Assembly: GCA_017643495.1 (NCBI GenBank) | Contig: JAEPNK010000002.1 | Span: 186,001 to 250,000 of the forward strand | Origin: Rhizobiaceae bacterium | GTDB taxonomy: Bacteria; Pseudomonadota; Alphaproteobacteria; Rhizobiales; Rhizobiaceae | Direction of reading: 5' to 3' | Length of the DNA: 64,000 bases | Part shown: positions 17,898 to 27,212 of the stretch, piece by piece | Position numbering within the stretch: the stretch's first letter is position 1 | How the letters are laid out: every line of letters begins with the position of its first letter | Notes under the pieces: model-generated | Told to the model about the DNA's origin: nothing | Databases searched by the model: none | The model's input: the letters and a program-made list of their open reading frames with translations, nothing else | Position numbers and translations under genes: made by a program

Positions 17898-20800
17898 ATG
17901 TCAAACAAGATGCTGATAGACGCATCCCACCCGGAAGAAACCCGGGTAGCGGTGGTGCGCGGTAACCGAATTGAAGAATTCGACTTCGAGTCACAGGAGA
18001 AAAAACAGCTAAGAGGAAACATATATCTCGCGAAAGTCACCAGGGTTGAACCATCCCTTCAGGCTGCTTTCGTTGACTATGGTGGCAATCGCCACGGTTT
18101 CCTGGCTTTCTCTGAAATCCATCCCGACTATTACCAGATCCCGATGGCTGACAGGCAGGCCCTGCTTGAGGCTGAGGCCGAGGAAGCACGCGCCATGCGC
18201 GATGCTGAGGAAGCCGAAGATTCTGACGAAAACGGTGATGAGGAAGATGAAGCCCGCGCCAGCGAGGAAGAAGAGGCCGAAGCTCCGAAAAAGAAGCCGC
18301 GCCGTCGTCGCTCGCGCAAGAAAGCCGATGACAGCAGTGATGGTGATACTGAAAAATCACAGGAAGCTGCTTCAGACGAAGACAAGAACACCGGCAAGAC
18401 TGACGAGGAAGAGGCTTCCGCTCAACCTGAAAAGAATGATGCTGATGCTGCTTCTGATGACCAGTCGGAAGAAAAGGCAGCCAAACCTAAACGCCGGACT
18501 TCCCGCCGCAAGACACCCGCCAAAAAGAAAGCGGAAGATACGGAAGCCGGGGACAGCAAGCCGGAAGATGCCCCAGCAGAACAACAGGCTGCATCTGATC
18601 CAGCGCCTGACACGGGCACGGACAATGCTGACGACAATGGCGATGATGACGGCGACGACCCGAAGACCATGGCCGCAATTGTAGAGACAGATTCCGTTTC
18701 CGAGGACCTGCCCGAAAACGATACTGATACGGGTGAAGAGGAATCCGGCGAAGCCGCTTCCGAACAACCCGAAGAGAAAAAGGAAAAGAAACCGAGAACC
18801 CGTCGCGCCCCTGCCCGGCGAAAGAAAGCCGCCCAAAAGGATGAAGCCGCCGGATCGGAAGATGGCACCAGTGAAAATGGTGAAGCCGGTTCAGACGCTC
18901 CCGAAGATGCGGAAGCCAAGAAACCGGAAAGTACAGACGATGACTCTGCCGACGATTCCGGCAAGGATGGTGACAATGAAGAAAACGGTGAAGAGGAAAC
19001 CGGCAAGTCCCGTCGCCGTGGCTCCCGGCGCCGGTCATCGCGCTCACGCAGGAAATCGTCAGACAACAATGGGGATGATGGCGATGATGATGACAACGGC
19101 AAGGGAAATTCCGAGGTTGAACAGGTAGGCCAGGAAGATGCACTGGAAGAAGTGCCCAACCCGCGCCGCCAGCGTCGCCATTACAAAATCCAGGAAGTTA
19201 TCAAGCGCCGTCAGGTTCTTCTTGTCCAGGTCGTGAAAGAGGAACGTGGCAACAAGGGTGCTGCACTTACCACTTATTTGTCACTGGCCGGACGTTACTC
19301 GGTTCTGATGCCCAACACCGCTCGTGGTGGCGGCATTTCCCGCAAGATCACCAATGCCGCAGACCGCAAGCGCCTCAAAGGCATTGCTTCCAAACTGGAC
19401 GTGCCAAACGGCATGGGCGTAATCCTGCGAACAGCAGGTGCATCGCGCACGGAAGCAGAGATCAATCGTGATTTTGAATACCTGATGCGTCTTTGGGAGC
19501 AGGTTCGCAACCTGACACTTTCATCCTCGGCACCCTGCCTTGTTTACGAGGAAGGCAGCCTGATCAAGCGCTCTATCCGCGATCTTTACGACAAGGATAC
19601 CGGGGAAATTCTGGTCAGTGGTGAAAACGGTTTTGCCGAGGCAAAGGAATTCATGGCAATGCTCATGCCCGAGCATGTCAAGAAAGTGAAACCCCACAAG
19701 GACAACCAGGCAATTTTTGCCAAATATGGCGTTGAATCCCAGCTCGATCGCATGGTTTCACCACAGGTAACCCTGAAATCCGGCGGCTACCTTGTCATAA
19801 ACCAGACAGAAGCACTGGTCGCAGTGGATGTGAACTCCGGTCGTTCGACGCGTGAACATTCGATTGAGGATACGGCCCTCCAGACCAATCTGGAAGCGGC
19901 CGAAGAGGTTGCCCGCCAGCTTCGCCTGCGTGACCTTGCCGGACTGATTGTCATCGACTTCATCGACATGGAGGAAAAACGCAACAATCGCGCTGTGGAA
20001 AAACGCCTGAAAGACTGCCTCAAGAGCGATCGCGCCCGTATCCAGGTCGGCAGGATCTCGCATTTCGGCCTGATGGAAATGTCCCGTCAGCGCATGCGTG
20101 CCAGTGTGCTTGAAAGCACAATGGAAGTTTGTGAGCATTGTGCAGGTCTTGGTTACATTCGCTCGGATTCAGCCATCGCCCTGCATGTGTTCCGAGCGAT
20201 CGAGGAACATGTCGCAAAGCACAATCGCTATGATGCGGTGGTGAAAACTACACGGGCAATTGCATTCCATATCCTCAACCACAAACGGGCAGCGCTTCTG
20301 GAACTCGAAATGAAGCATGGCTTGCGTGTGCTTATCCAGGGTGATGGCTCAATCAACGGGCAGGAATTCTCGATCGAGAAAGGGGAACCTGCTCGCGGAG
20401 AAACCGGCGCCGCCCCGGTTGGCTATCAGAACGAAGCTGCATTTGATGCGATGGAAGCCAGTCAGGATGACAGCGACGACAAGCAAAAATCCGGCAACCG
20501 GCGTTCGCGAAAGCGCCAGGATGACGATGATTCCGGATCAGCTCAGGATGCAGCGCAAGGCAATGACGATTCCGGTGAGGAGTCGGATGATGACCGCTCG
20601 TCACGCAAGCGCCGTCGCGGCAAACGTGGCGGACGCAAGCGCAAAAACAACGAGCGCAATGAAAACGCGTCTGAAGATGAAAATCCGGAAGTCGACAACA
20701 AGGATCATGGTGATGAATCCACCGATCCCGATGTTGACCCGAAACCGAAACGCCGCCGTGCCAGAAAATCTGACAAGCCGGAACCCGCAGATGATGAAAA

Positions 20801-21185
20801 TGCTGCAAGCGCCGACAACAACCAGTCTGGGCAAGACGATGATGAAGCGGCTTCGAAATCGCGCACAACACGCCGCAATCGTGTAACGCAGAAAGCACCC
20901 GTTCAGGAAAAAACTGCTTCAGACGAGACCGAAAAGAAAAGCGAACCGGCAGCAGAGCCTCCACGCCCTGCCCGCCGCCGCACGTCTCGCCGGGACGCAG
21001 GCTCTGCACAGGCACCGGACGAGAATGCCGAAAGCAATTCCGCAGCAGGCAAACTTGTCGCCGAAGCCAGACCGCCGGAAACCGACGTCGACAATGTCGA
21101 TCCAGCGAAAGGCAGTGCAGACAACAAGGAAGCCGACAAGCCAAGGAAAAGTGGCTGGTGGAGCCGTGGTGGCGGATTTTTTTAA
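17898..21185 (+). CDS. rne: Ribonuclease E with large disordered insertion in the S1 domain
   Basis: 1095 residues. The S1 domain begins near residue 37 (IYLAKVTRVEPSLQAAFVDYG) and is broken after about residue 94 by some 340 residues of low-complexity acidic sequence with four basic blocks; it resumes near 426. The DNase I-like domain carries catalytic D644 (VDVNSG) and D687 (VIDFIDM), 43 apart as in E. coli. The zinc-link cysteines are C745 and C748. From about residue 850 the tail is disordered, again with alternating Asp/Glu and Arg/Lys blocks. It ends in GWWSRGGGFF; a GWW motif at this place binds PNPase in Caulobacter. It initiates mRNA decay and organises the degradosome. Confidence 0.97.
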   Translation: MSNKMLIDASHPEETRVAVVRGNRIEEFDFESQEKKQLRGNIYLAKVTRVEPSLQAAFVDYGGNRHGFLAFSEIHPDYYQIPMADRQALLEAEAEEARAMRDAEEAEDSDENGDEEDEARASEEEEAEAPKKKPRRRRSRKKADDSSDGDTEKSQEAASDEDKNTGKTDEEEASAQPEKNDADAASDDQSEEKAAKPKRRTSRRKTPAKKKAEDTEAGDSKPEDAPAEQQAASDPAPDTGTDNADDNGDDDGDDPKTMAAIVETDSVSEDLPENDTDTGEEESGEAASEQPEEKKEKKPRTRRAPARRKKAAQKDEAAGSEDGTSENGEAGSDAPEDAEAKKPESTDDDSADDSGKDGDNEENGEEETGKSRRRGSRRRSSRSRRKSSDNNGDDGDDDDNGKGNSEVEQVGQEDALEEVPNPRRQRRHYKIQEVIKRRQVLLVQVVKEERGNKGAALTTYLSLAGRYSVLMPNTARGGGISRKITNAADRKRLKGIASKLDVPNGMGVILRTAGASRTEAEINRDFEYLMRLWEQVRNLTLSSSAPCLVYEEGSLIKRSIRDLYDKDTGEILVSGENGFAEAKEFMAMLMPEHVKKVKPHKDNQAIFAKYGVESQLDRMVSPQVTLKSGGYLVINQTEALVAVDVNSGRSTREHSIEDTALQTNLEAAEEVARQLRLRDLAGLIVIDFIDMEEKRNNRAVEKRLKDCLKSDRARIQVGRISHFGLMEMSRQRMRASVLESTMEVCEHCAGLGYIRSDSAIALHVFRAIEEHVAKHNRYDAVVKTTRAIAFHILNHKRAALLELEMKHGLRVLIQGDGSINGQEFSIEKGEPARGETGAAPVGYQNEAAFDAMEASQDDSDDKQKSGNRRSRKRQDDDDSGSAQDAAQGNDDSGEESDDDRSSRKRRRGKRGGRKRKNNERNENASEDENPEVDNKDHGDESTDPDVDPKPKRRRARKSDKPEPADDENAASADNNQSGQDDDEAASKSRTTRRNRVTQKAPVQEKTASDETEKKSEPAAEPPRPARRRTSRRDAGSAQAPDENAESNSAAGKLVAEARPPETDVDNVDPAKGSADNKEADKPRKSGWWSRGGGFF

Positions 21186-21194
21186 GTTTCCGCA

Positions 21195-21911
21195 ATGAAG
21201 TTTGATCCGCCGCTCACTGAAGTTCGCCTCGTCCGACGCTACAAGCGGTTTTTGGCTGATGTCGAATTCAGTGACGGTGAGATCATCACGGTCCATTGTG
21301 CAAATCCCGGCTCAATGATGGGATTGACCGACCCCGGCATCAGGGCGTGGATATCGGACAGCCGAAACCCAAAGCGAAAGCTTCGCTATTCCCTGGAAAT
21401 GGTAGAGGCAAACAATACCGTGGTCGGGATCAATACGGCGCATCCCAACAGGCTTGCCATAGAGGCCCTGTCACACGGTGTGATACCCGAACTCTCGACC
21501 TACGATAACCTGTATACCGAGAAGCGGTACGGGGAAAATTCCCGTATCGACATACTTTTGACCCGTGACACCGCGCCGGACATTTACGTTGAGGTGAAGA
21601 ACGTACATTTTGTGCGCACTCCCGGACTGCATGAATTTCCGGACAGTGTGACGGCGCGTGGTGCAAAACACCTTTATGAAATGGCCAGGGAAGTGGAAAA
21701 AGGCAACCGGGCAGCAATGCTGTACGTAATCCAGCGCAATGACGGTGACCGGTTACGGCTTGCAAATGATCTCGACCCCGCTTATGTCGAAGCTTTCCAG
21801 CATGCAACCGCCTGCGGTGTCGAAGCCTATGCCGTAGGCTGCGACGTCTCCCCAAACGGGATTGACCCCGTCAGGCCGGTGACGATAGAGCAACTCAATA
21901 CGGCAACATGA
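21195..21911 (+). CDS. sfsA: SfsA family protein (sugar fermentation stimulation / nucleic-acid binding)
   Basis: 238 residues, full length. An N-terminal OB-like part (VRRYKRFLADVEF, HCANPGSMMGL) is followed by a nuclease-like domain with RIDILL, YVEVKNVHF and FPDSVTARGAKHL. The biochemical role of SfsA is not settled. It starts 9 bases after rne and is followed by map after 20 bases. Confidence 0.94.
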   Translation: MKFDPPLTEVRLVRRYKRFLADVEFSDGEIITVHCANPGSMMGLTDPGIRAWISDSRNPKRKLRYSLEMVEANNTVVGINTAHPNRLAIEALSHGVIPELSTYDNLYTEKRYGENSRIDILLTRDTAPDIYVEVKNVHFVRTPGLHEFPDSVTARGAKHLYEMAREVEKGNRAAMLYVIQRNDGDRLRLANDLDPAYVEAFQHATACGVEAYAVGCDVSPNGIDPVRPVTIEQLNTAT

Positions 21912-21931
21912 GATAAACCGGACAGGCAATT

Positions 21932-22756
21932 ATGACCGCTTATGTGGATGCAACCACCGCGCCAATGAAAAACACAGGCGCAATCAAGTTGTACAATGAG
22001 GCAGACTTTGCCGGAATGCGTGCAGCTTCACAGATAACGGCCGCATGCCTTGATGCCTTGGCAGAACTTATCAAGCCCGGTGTCACCACTCAGGAAATTG
22101 ATGATTTTGTTGTCGAGTTCGGGCGCAAGCACAACGCCATCCCGGCAACGCTCAATTATCGCGGATTTACCAAGTCCTGCTGCACCTCAATCAATCATGT
22201 TGTCTGTCACGGCATCCCCAATGAAAAGCCCCTGCGCGAAGGGGAAATCGTGAATGTCGACGTCACCTACGTGCTGGACGGATGGCACGGGGACTCAAGC
22301 CGCATGTATGCTGTCGGAGCCATCAAACGTGCAGCCGAACGGTTGATCGAAGTGACTTACAAATCCCTTGAACTGGGAATTGAGGCAGTCAAACCCGGCA
22401 ATCACACAGGTGATATCGGGCATGCCATCCAGACCTATGCCGAGGCGGAACGGTGTTCCGTCGTGCGGGAGTTTTGTGGTCACGGCGTTGGCAAACTGTT
22501 TCATGATGCACCCAACATCCTGCATTACGGAAGGCCCGGCGAAGGTGTGGAACTGCGTCCGGGAATGATTTTCACCATCGAACCGATGATCAATCTTGGC
22601 CGCCCAGCCGTTAAGGTGCTTTCTGACGGCTGGACAGCAGTTACAAGGGATCGCAGCCTGACTGCACAATTCGAGCATTCCGTTGGTGTCACCGAAACCG
22701 GATGCGAGATATTTACCTCATCGCCTGCTGGCTATACACTTCCACCCTATGCCTGA
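21932..22756 (+). CDS. map: Methionine aminopeptidase, type I
   Basis: 274 residues. The metal ligands are visible in order: D in NVDVTYVLDGWHGDSSR (two Asp), H in EFCGHGVGKLFH, E in TIEPMINLG and E in QFEHSVGVTETG. It removes the initiator Met from nascent proteins. The order sfsA-map-radC is common in Rhizobiales. Confidence 0.97.
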   Translation: MTAYVDATTAPMKNTGAIKLYNEADFAGMRAASQITAACLDALAELIKPGVTTQEIDDFVVEFGRKHNAIPATLNYRGFTKSCCTSINHVVCHGIPNEKPLREGEIVNVDVTYVLDGWHGDSSRMYAVGAIKRAAERLIEVTYKSLELGIEAVKPGNHTGDIGHAIQTYAEAERCSVVREFCGHGVGKLFHDAPNILHYGRPGEGVELRPGMIFTIEPMINLGRPAVKVLSDGWTAVTRDRSLTAQFEHSVGVTETGCEIFTSSPAGYTLPPYA

Positions 22757-22764
22757 AGGCTGGA

Positions 22765-22787
22765 CCGGTTTCGCTTTGTGAAACCGG
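22765..22787 (+). other. Stem-loop between map and radC
   Basis: CCGGTTTC and GAAACCGG form a perfect 8-bp stem around the loop GCTTTGT. No T-tract follows, so it is more likely an mRNA-processing or stability hairpin than a terminator. Confidence 0.5.
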
Positions 22788-22815
22788 ATAATTGGCTGCA
22801 GTAGTGTGGGGGTCA

Positions 22816-23529
22816 ATGAAGAGCAATCCGGATGGTTTCTCCGATGCCGGGGGAACGGTTAGTCATGTTCACGGTCACCGGGCCCGGCTGAAAAAGCGGT
22901 TTCGGGAAAACGGTGCCAGTGCACTCGCCGAGTATGAGTTGCTGGAATTGTTGCTGTTCCGCTCCATTCCGCGACGTGACACCAAGCCTGTAGCAAAGGA
23001 ATTGTTGAAGGTGTTCGGGTCGTTTTCCGAAGCCTTGAGCGCGCCTGCAGAAAGACTGCGCGAGATCAAGGGCATTGGTGATGCAACCATTACCGACCTG
23101 AGGCTGGTAAAAGCTGCAGCCGAAAAGCTCGTTTCCGGAGAAGTAAGGGTAAAACCGTTGCTGGATTCATGGTCATCGGTCATCGAGTACTGCCGAACCA
23201 GCATGGCTTTTGAAGAGCGCGAGCAATTCAGGATCTTGTTTCTGGACAAGAAAAACAAGCTGATCCGCGATGAAGTCCAGCAAACCGGAACCGTCGATCA
23301 CACACCTGTATACCCACGCGAGGTCGTAAAGCGGGCGCTGGAATTGTCGGCAACAGCCATCATCATGGTTCACAATCACCCGTCAGGGGACCCTACCCCT
23401 TCCCGCGCCGATATCGAAATGACTAAAAAGATCGATGAAATTTCCACATCACTCGGCATAACCTTGCACGATCACATCATTATTGCCAAAGATGGACATG
23501 CAAGCCTCAAGGGATTGCAACTCTTCTGA
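22816..23529 (+). CDS. radC: RadC family JAMM/DUF2466 protein
   Basis: 237 residues from the ATG at 22816, preceded by GGGGG; a TTG at 22792 would add eight residues. A helix-hairpin-helix-like N-terminal part ([19 protein letters not shown]) precedes the JAMM metal site [14 protein letters not shown]. The name comes from an old radiation-sensitivity assignment; the true role is unclear. It follows map by 59 bases across a stem-loop. Confidence 0.93.
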   Translation: MKSNPDGFSDAGGTVSHVHGHRARLKKRFRENGASALAEYELLELLLFRSIPRRDTKPVAKELLKVFGSFSEALSAPAERLREIKGIGDATITDLRLVKAAAEKLVSGEVRVKPLLDSWSSVIEYCRTSMAFEEREQFRILFLDKKNKLIRDEVQQTGTVDHTPVYPREVVKRALELSATAIIMVHNHPSGDPTPSRADIEMTKKIDEISTSLGITLHDHIIIAKDGHASLKGLQLF

Positions 23530-23553
23530 AGCAACAGCCACGGATAATTCCTC

Positions 23554-24246
23554 GTGATCGATTTCTATTATTCTCCCACTCCGAACGGATGGAAGGTCGC
23601 CATCATGCTTGAAGAGTGCGGCCTTGAATACAAGACGCATCTCATGCGGCTCACGGAAGGCGACCAGTTTACACCCCGGTTTCTCGAAATCAGCCCGAAT
23701 GCAAAAATGCCAGCCATTGTTGACAATGATACCGGGGGAGACCCGGTCAGCGTTTTTGAAAGCGGGGCAATTCTGCTTTATCTGGCTGAAAAGACCGGCC
23801 GGTTCGCGCCAACTACCGCGCTTGGGCGAAAGGAACTGAATGAATGGCTGTTCTGGCAGGTAGGCAATCTCGGTCCGATGGCAGGCCAGTACAGTCACTT
23901 CAGAAACTACGCACCAAAGGGTGAGAGTTACGGACTGAAACGATACAAGGGTGAGTATCAACGCGCTATGGCCGTTCTTGAAGGACGGCTTGAAGGCCGG
24001 GAATACATACTCGGCGAGTATTCAATCGCAGACATGATTTCCTTTCCCTGGATACTGATTGCCAAGGCGGTTGATTGCCCGCTTGATGGTTTTCCGAATC
24101 TTGTCCGATGGCGGGCAGCCATCAAGGACCGGCCCGCAGTTCGCAAGGCGGTCGATCTTTGCCGCGAAAACCGCAATCACGGGCAAACTGCTGAAACCAA
24201 CAATGTGCTTTTCAACCAGGATGCCGGTCATTTCAGGAAAGGCTAG
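23554..24246 (+). CDS. Glutathione S-transferase, YfcG/YghU-like
   Basis: 230 residues from a GTG start. The thioredoxin-like N-domain begins IDFYYSPTPNGWKVAIMLEECGLEY and has the cis-Pro segment NAKMPAIVD and the glutathione-binding FESGAILLYLAEKTG. The C-domain has the N-capping motif YSIADMISFPW. The NGWK start is typical of YfcG-like enzymes with disulfide-reductase activity. It follows radC by 24 bases. Confidence 0.9.
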   Translation: MIDFYYSPTPNGWKVAIMLEECGLEYKTHLMRLTEGDQFTPRFLEISPNAKMPAIVDNDTGGDPVSVFESGAILLYLAEKTGRFAPTTALGRKELNEWLFWQVGNLGPMAGQYSHFRNYAPKGESYGLKRYKGEYQRAMAVLEGRLEGREYILGEYSIADMISFPWILIAKAVDCPLDGFPNLVRWRAAIKDRPAVRKAVDLCRENRNHGQTAETNNVLFNQDAGHFRKG

Positions 24247-24343
24247 CTCGTTTGACTAGGTTCGCAACAGCAAACAAGGGTCGAATTATGTGTGAGGGTC
24301 AGCTAGTTTGAACTGAAGGGGCAGAGGGGATTCGAAAACTGAA

Positions 24344-26581
24344 ATGTTGAATGGCTTTGGACTTCAAAAACTGGGTATTGCTGCTATCCGTTTTCCCCTG
24401 GCTTCGACGCTTCTTGTCGCCCTGGTCACACTTGCAGCAGTGTTTGGCCTCACCCGGATCCAGTTTTCAGGCGAAAACATCGAGATTCTTCGCGACGGTT
24501 CGCAGGAGTTGAAAGATTATGACGAATTGCTCTCCAGCTTTCGTGATTTCAACAACGATGCCGTTCTGCTCATGCGTATCGACAATCTGGCAACAGTTGA
24601 AGGAATAGAAACCTTTCGGGACCTGAATTTCGAGTTCCAGCTTGATCCGCGTGTCCAGAGCGTACTCTCCATCTTCTCGCTGGTCCGTCTTGATCCGGTT
24701 CAGGGATGGCAATCGGCAATACCAGCACAATTTGACAATGACGCAGAAGTCCTGGCGGCATTGCAAAAACTTGCAAACGAAATACCAAGTTCCACAGGCC
24801 TGTTCAGCCAGTCATACGATTCTGCAGTCATTGTGGTTTATACAAAACCGGAGGCTGTGCAGGATTCCAATGTTCGTGAGACCATGCATGACTTCGCGGA
24901 CATAGCGAGCAGCTTTGATACAGACACGATAAAAGTCTCGATTGCAGGGCAACCCGCCATTCGCTCCGACCTGATCGATTCAATCGTGTCAGACCTGATC
25001 GTACTTGCCCCGATCGCATTCCTGTTCTGCGCCATCCTTGCCTTTGCCTTGTTCCGGCAGCCGGTTGCAATGGTGTTGTGTGCCCTGCCCTCCCTGCTAT
25101 CTACCCTGTGGTTTCTGGGCGGCACTGGCCTGGCCGGTGTCCCGCTCAATTTCCTGACCAACATTCTCCCGGTCCTGATCATTGTGGTCGTGTTTGCCGA
25201 CACGCTGCACCTGTACCTGAAGTGGCAGAAAATCGCCCGGCGGGAAAGCGACGGATACGTTTCCCTCAAACTGGCAATCGAAGAAATAGGCCCGGCCTGC
25301 GCACTATCCTCGATGACCACTGCAGTGGCACTTCTTTCGCTCTGTGCCAGTGGCAATAACGGCCTGTTTCAGCTTGGCATCATTGGTGCAATCGCCATCC
25401 TTGCCGGTTTCCTGAGTGTCATCATTGCCATGCCGGTGGCCGCACTGTGGTTCACAAGGGCGGGTTTTGTGCCGCAGCAACCGGCAGCGACAAAACTCTC
25501 GGCGTTCACCAGACTGGCAATGGCGCAGCTGAAATACAGGAAAACGGTAATCATTGCCGGGCTTGTGCTGTGCGGCGCAGGCCTGTTCGCACACATGCAG
25601 ATCGACAGCCGGTTTCGCCTGATAGACTATCTCGGCGACCAGTCTCTGGTAAGCCGGAGTGAAGGCTATATTGACCAGACCTATTCAGGCACGACACCGC
25701 TCTTTGCAATCGTCGAGACAGATGCAAACTTCCCGCTTGATCACGAAGCAAACCGGCAACGTCTCTACAAGACGATTGAAGGGATCGAGCAGGTATTCCC
25801 CACCGGTTCGTTCTATTCCCTTGCCGATTTCGCCAAGGAAATAGAAAAAGCAGGTGGCAAACTCGATGAGGCACTGATCGACGAAATACCTGAAGAGCTT
25901 TCAAGCCGCTTCATTTCCGCCGATCGCAACAAGGTACTGGTGACCATGTTTGCATCGGCCAATCTGGCAGCCAGCGAAACCCAGGAGCAACTTGCCCTGC
26001 TCAAGCAGGGGCTTGAAGCACAGGGTGTTTCCGGTTTCGTGAAAATCAGCGGTTATCCCGTTCTGTCCGGTGTCGTTGCCCCCCGCCTGATGGACAATCT
26101 ACGCATATCGTTGCTCTTGGCTGTGCTGTTTTCCATCATTATTGTCGCGATTGCCGCGCGCTCAATCCGTCTTGGCCTGAGTTGCCTTGTTCCCAACCTG
26201 CTGCCGATCGTCTGTGTTGAACTGATCCTTTATCTGGCAGGTGTGCCACTCAACATGTCAATCACGGTTGCATTGACGGTCGCCTTCGGCATTGCGGTTG
26301 ATGATTCAATACACATGCTCAACCAGTATCTGATCAACCGGCAACATCATGACAATGTGCCAGCCGTTGCCGGTGCCATAAAGGAAGTTACCCCTGCCTT
26401 TTTCTCAACAACCCTCATCCTTTCCGGTGGTTTGTTGATCATGGGGTTCAGCTCATTACCGGCCATGTCCGTTTTTGCAGTCGTGATGATTCTGACCCTT
26501 GTCTTTGCATTTCTGGCCGATATCCTTCAGCTGCCTGCCTATCTCGCAGTCCTGAAGAGTGACAACAAGGCGGCCGTCTGA
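24344..26581 (+). CDS. MMPL/RND-family exporter
   Basis: 745 residues with the two-fold RND layout: one helix near 15-37, a periplasmic loop of about 170 residues, a block of five or six helices (about 215-360), a second lone helix near 405, a second loop, and a final helix block from about 590. Candidate proton-relay acids lie in VFADTLHLYLK (first half) and AFGIAVDDSIHMLNQY (second half). It is a paralogue of the partial gene at the window start. The small secreted-protein gene follows after 11 bases with its ribosome site at the stop codon, so the two are one operon. The substrate is unknown; lipids or sterol-like molecules are usual for this group. Confidence 0.88.
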   Translation: MLNGFGLQKLGIAAIRFPLASTLLVALVTLAAVFGLTRIQFSGENIEILRDGSQELKDYDELLSSFRDFNNDAVLLMRIDNLATVEGIETFRDLNFEFQLDPRVQSVLSIFSLVRLDPVQGWQSAIPAQFDNDAEVLAALQKLANEIPSSTGLFSQSYDSAVIVVYTKPEAVQDSNVRETMHDFADIASSFDTDTIKVSIAGQPAIRSDLIDSIVSDLIVLAPIAFLFCAILAFALFRQPVAMVLCALPSLLSTLWFLGGTGLAGVPLNFLTNILPVLIIVVVFADTLHLYLKWQKIARRESDGYVSLKLAIEEIGPACALSSMTTAVALLSLCASGNNGLFQLGIIGAIAILAGFLSVIIAMPVAALWFTRAGFVPQQPAATKLSAFTRLAMAQLKYRKTVIIAGLVLCGAGLFAHMQIDSRFRLIDYLGDQSLVSRSEGYIDQTYSGTTPLFAIVETDANFPLDHEANRQRLYKTIEGIEQVFPTGSFYSLADFAKEIEKAGGKLDEALIDEIPEELSSRFISADRNKVLVTMFASANLAASETQEQLALLKQGLEAQGVSGFVKISGYPVLSGVVAPRLMDNLRISLLLAVLFSIIIVAIAARSIRLGLSCLVPNLLPIVCVELILYLAGVPLNMSITVALTVAFGIAVDDSIHMLNQYLINRQHHDNVPAVAGAIKEVTPAFFSTTLILSGGLLIMGFSSLPAMSVFAVVMILTLVFAFLADILQLPAYLAVLKSDNKAAV

Positions 26582-26592
26582 GGAGGAACAAA

Positions 26593-27126
26593 ATGCTGAA
26601 ACGAGTTCTGCTGGCTGGAGCAATAGCCCTGGTAGTGCCCCAAACCGGATTTGCCCCGCAGCAAGCCGAGGCCTCACCCGAGATATTTGGCAAAATGGAG
26701 GGCCGCTGGAGGGGAAAAGGCCTCGTCCGTTCCAATGCCAAAGGCAAGAAGGAGTCAATTCGCTGCCGCATGAGCAACAAGATGATCGATGACGGCAAGA
26801 AACTCGACATCGGTGGAAGTTGCGCAGTAAGCGGCTTCGTATTCAGCCTGAATGGCTATATCGAGCAAACCGGCGGCAATCGCTACCGGGCCTCGATGTT
26901 TCGCTCCCTTGCCAGCATCAAACAGGAATCCTTTGGCGGCAAGCGCAGTGGCAACAGGATCAATTTCTCCTTCAATGCGACCGACCGCACATCAAAGAAA
27001 CCCATTCGCGCGCTGATCCGAATGAACGTGAAAAGTGCATCTGCCTACGAGATACAGATCAGCCGCACAGATACGGAAAGCGGAAAAATCTTCGATGTCG
27101 GCACGTTGAAGTTTGCGAAACGCTAG
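26593..27126 (+). CDS. Small secreted protein, translationally linked to the exporter
   Basis: 177 residues with a signal peptide ending near AEA-S. A strong GAGGAGG stands before the ATG. The mature part alternates short hydrophobic and polar stretches (IFGKMEGRWRGKGLVR, INFSFNATDR, IFDVGTLKFAKR) and could be a lipocalin-like beta-barrel, which is inference. Two cysteines may form a disulfide. I recognise no family. A periplasmic partner of the exporter is the simplest reading. Confidence 0.75.
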   Translation: MLKRVLLAGAIALVVPQTGFAPQQAEASPEIFGKMEGRWRGKGLVRSNAKGKKESIRCRMSNKMIDDGKKLDIGGSCAVSGFVFSLNGYIEQTGGNRYRASMFRSLASIKQESFGGKRSGNRINFSFNATDRTSKKPIRALIRMNVKSASAYEIQISRTDTESGKIFDVGTLKFAKR

Positions 27127-27157
27127 GTCCGGCGTCTTTCTGAAAACCCGGAAAAAC

Positions 27158-27187
27158 AAAAGGCAGTCTGATGAGACTGCCTTTTTA
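27158..27187 (+). terminator. Rho-independent terminator of the exporter operon
   Basis: AGGCAGTCT and AGACTGCCT pair around the loop GATG, followed by TTTTT. Runs of A lie on the other side, so it may also end the convergent L,D-transpeptidase transcript. Confidence 0.9.
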
Positions 27188-27212
27188 TATGCCTTGCATG
27201 AGACCGAATTGA

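Noticed and set aside
18422-19159. Long minus-strand Ser-rich frame opposite rne
   Set aside because: It mirrors the Asp/Glu/Lys-rich repeats of the RNase E insert and has no start signal of its own.
18180-19172. RNase E insert as a DNA repeat array or foreign insertion
   Set aside because: The repeats are charge patterns, not DNA repeats, and the frame is kept across the whole insert; such inserts are known in alphaproteobacterial RNase E.
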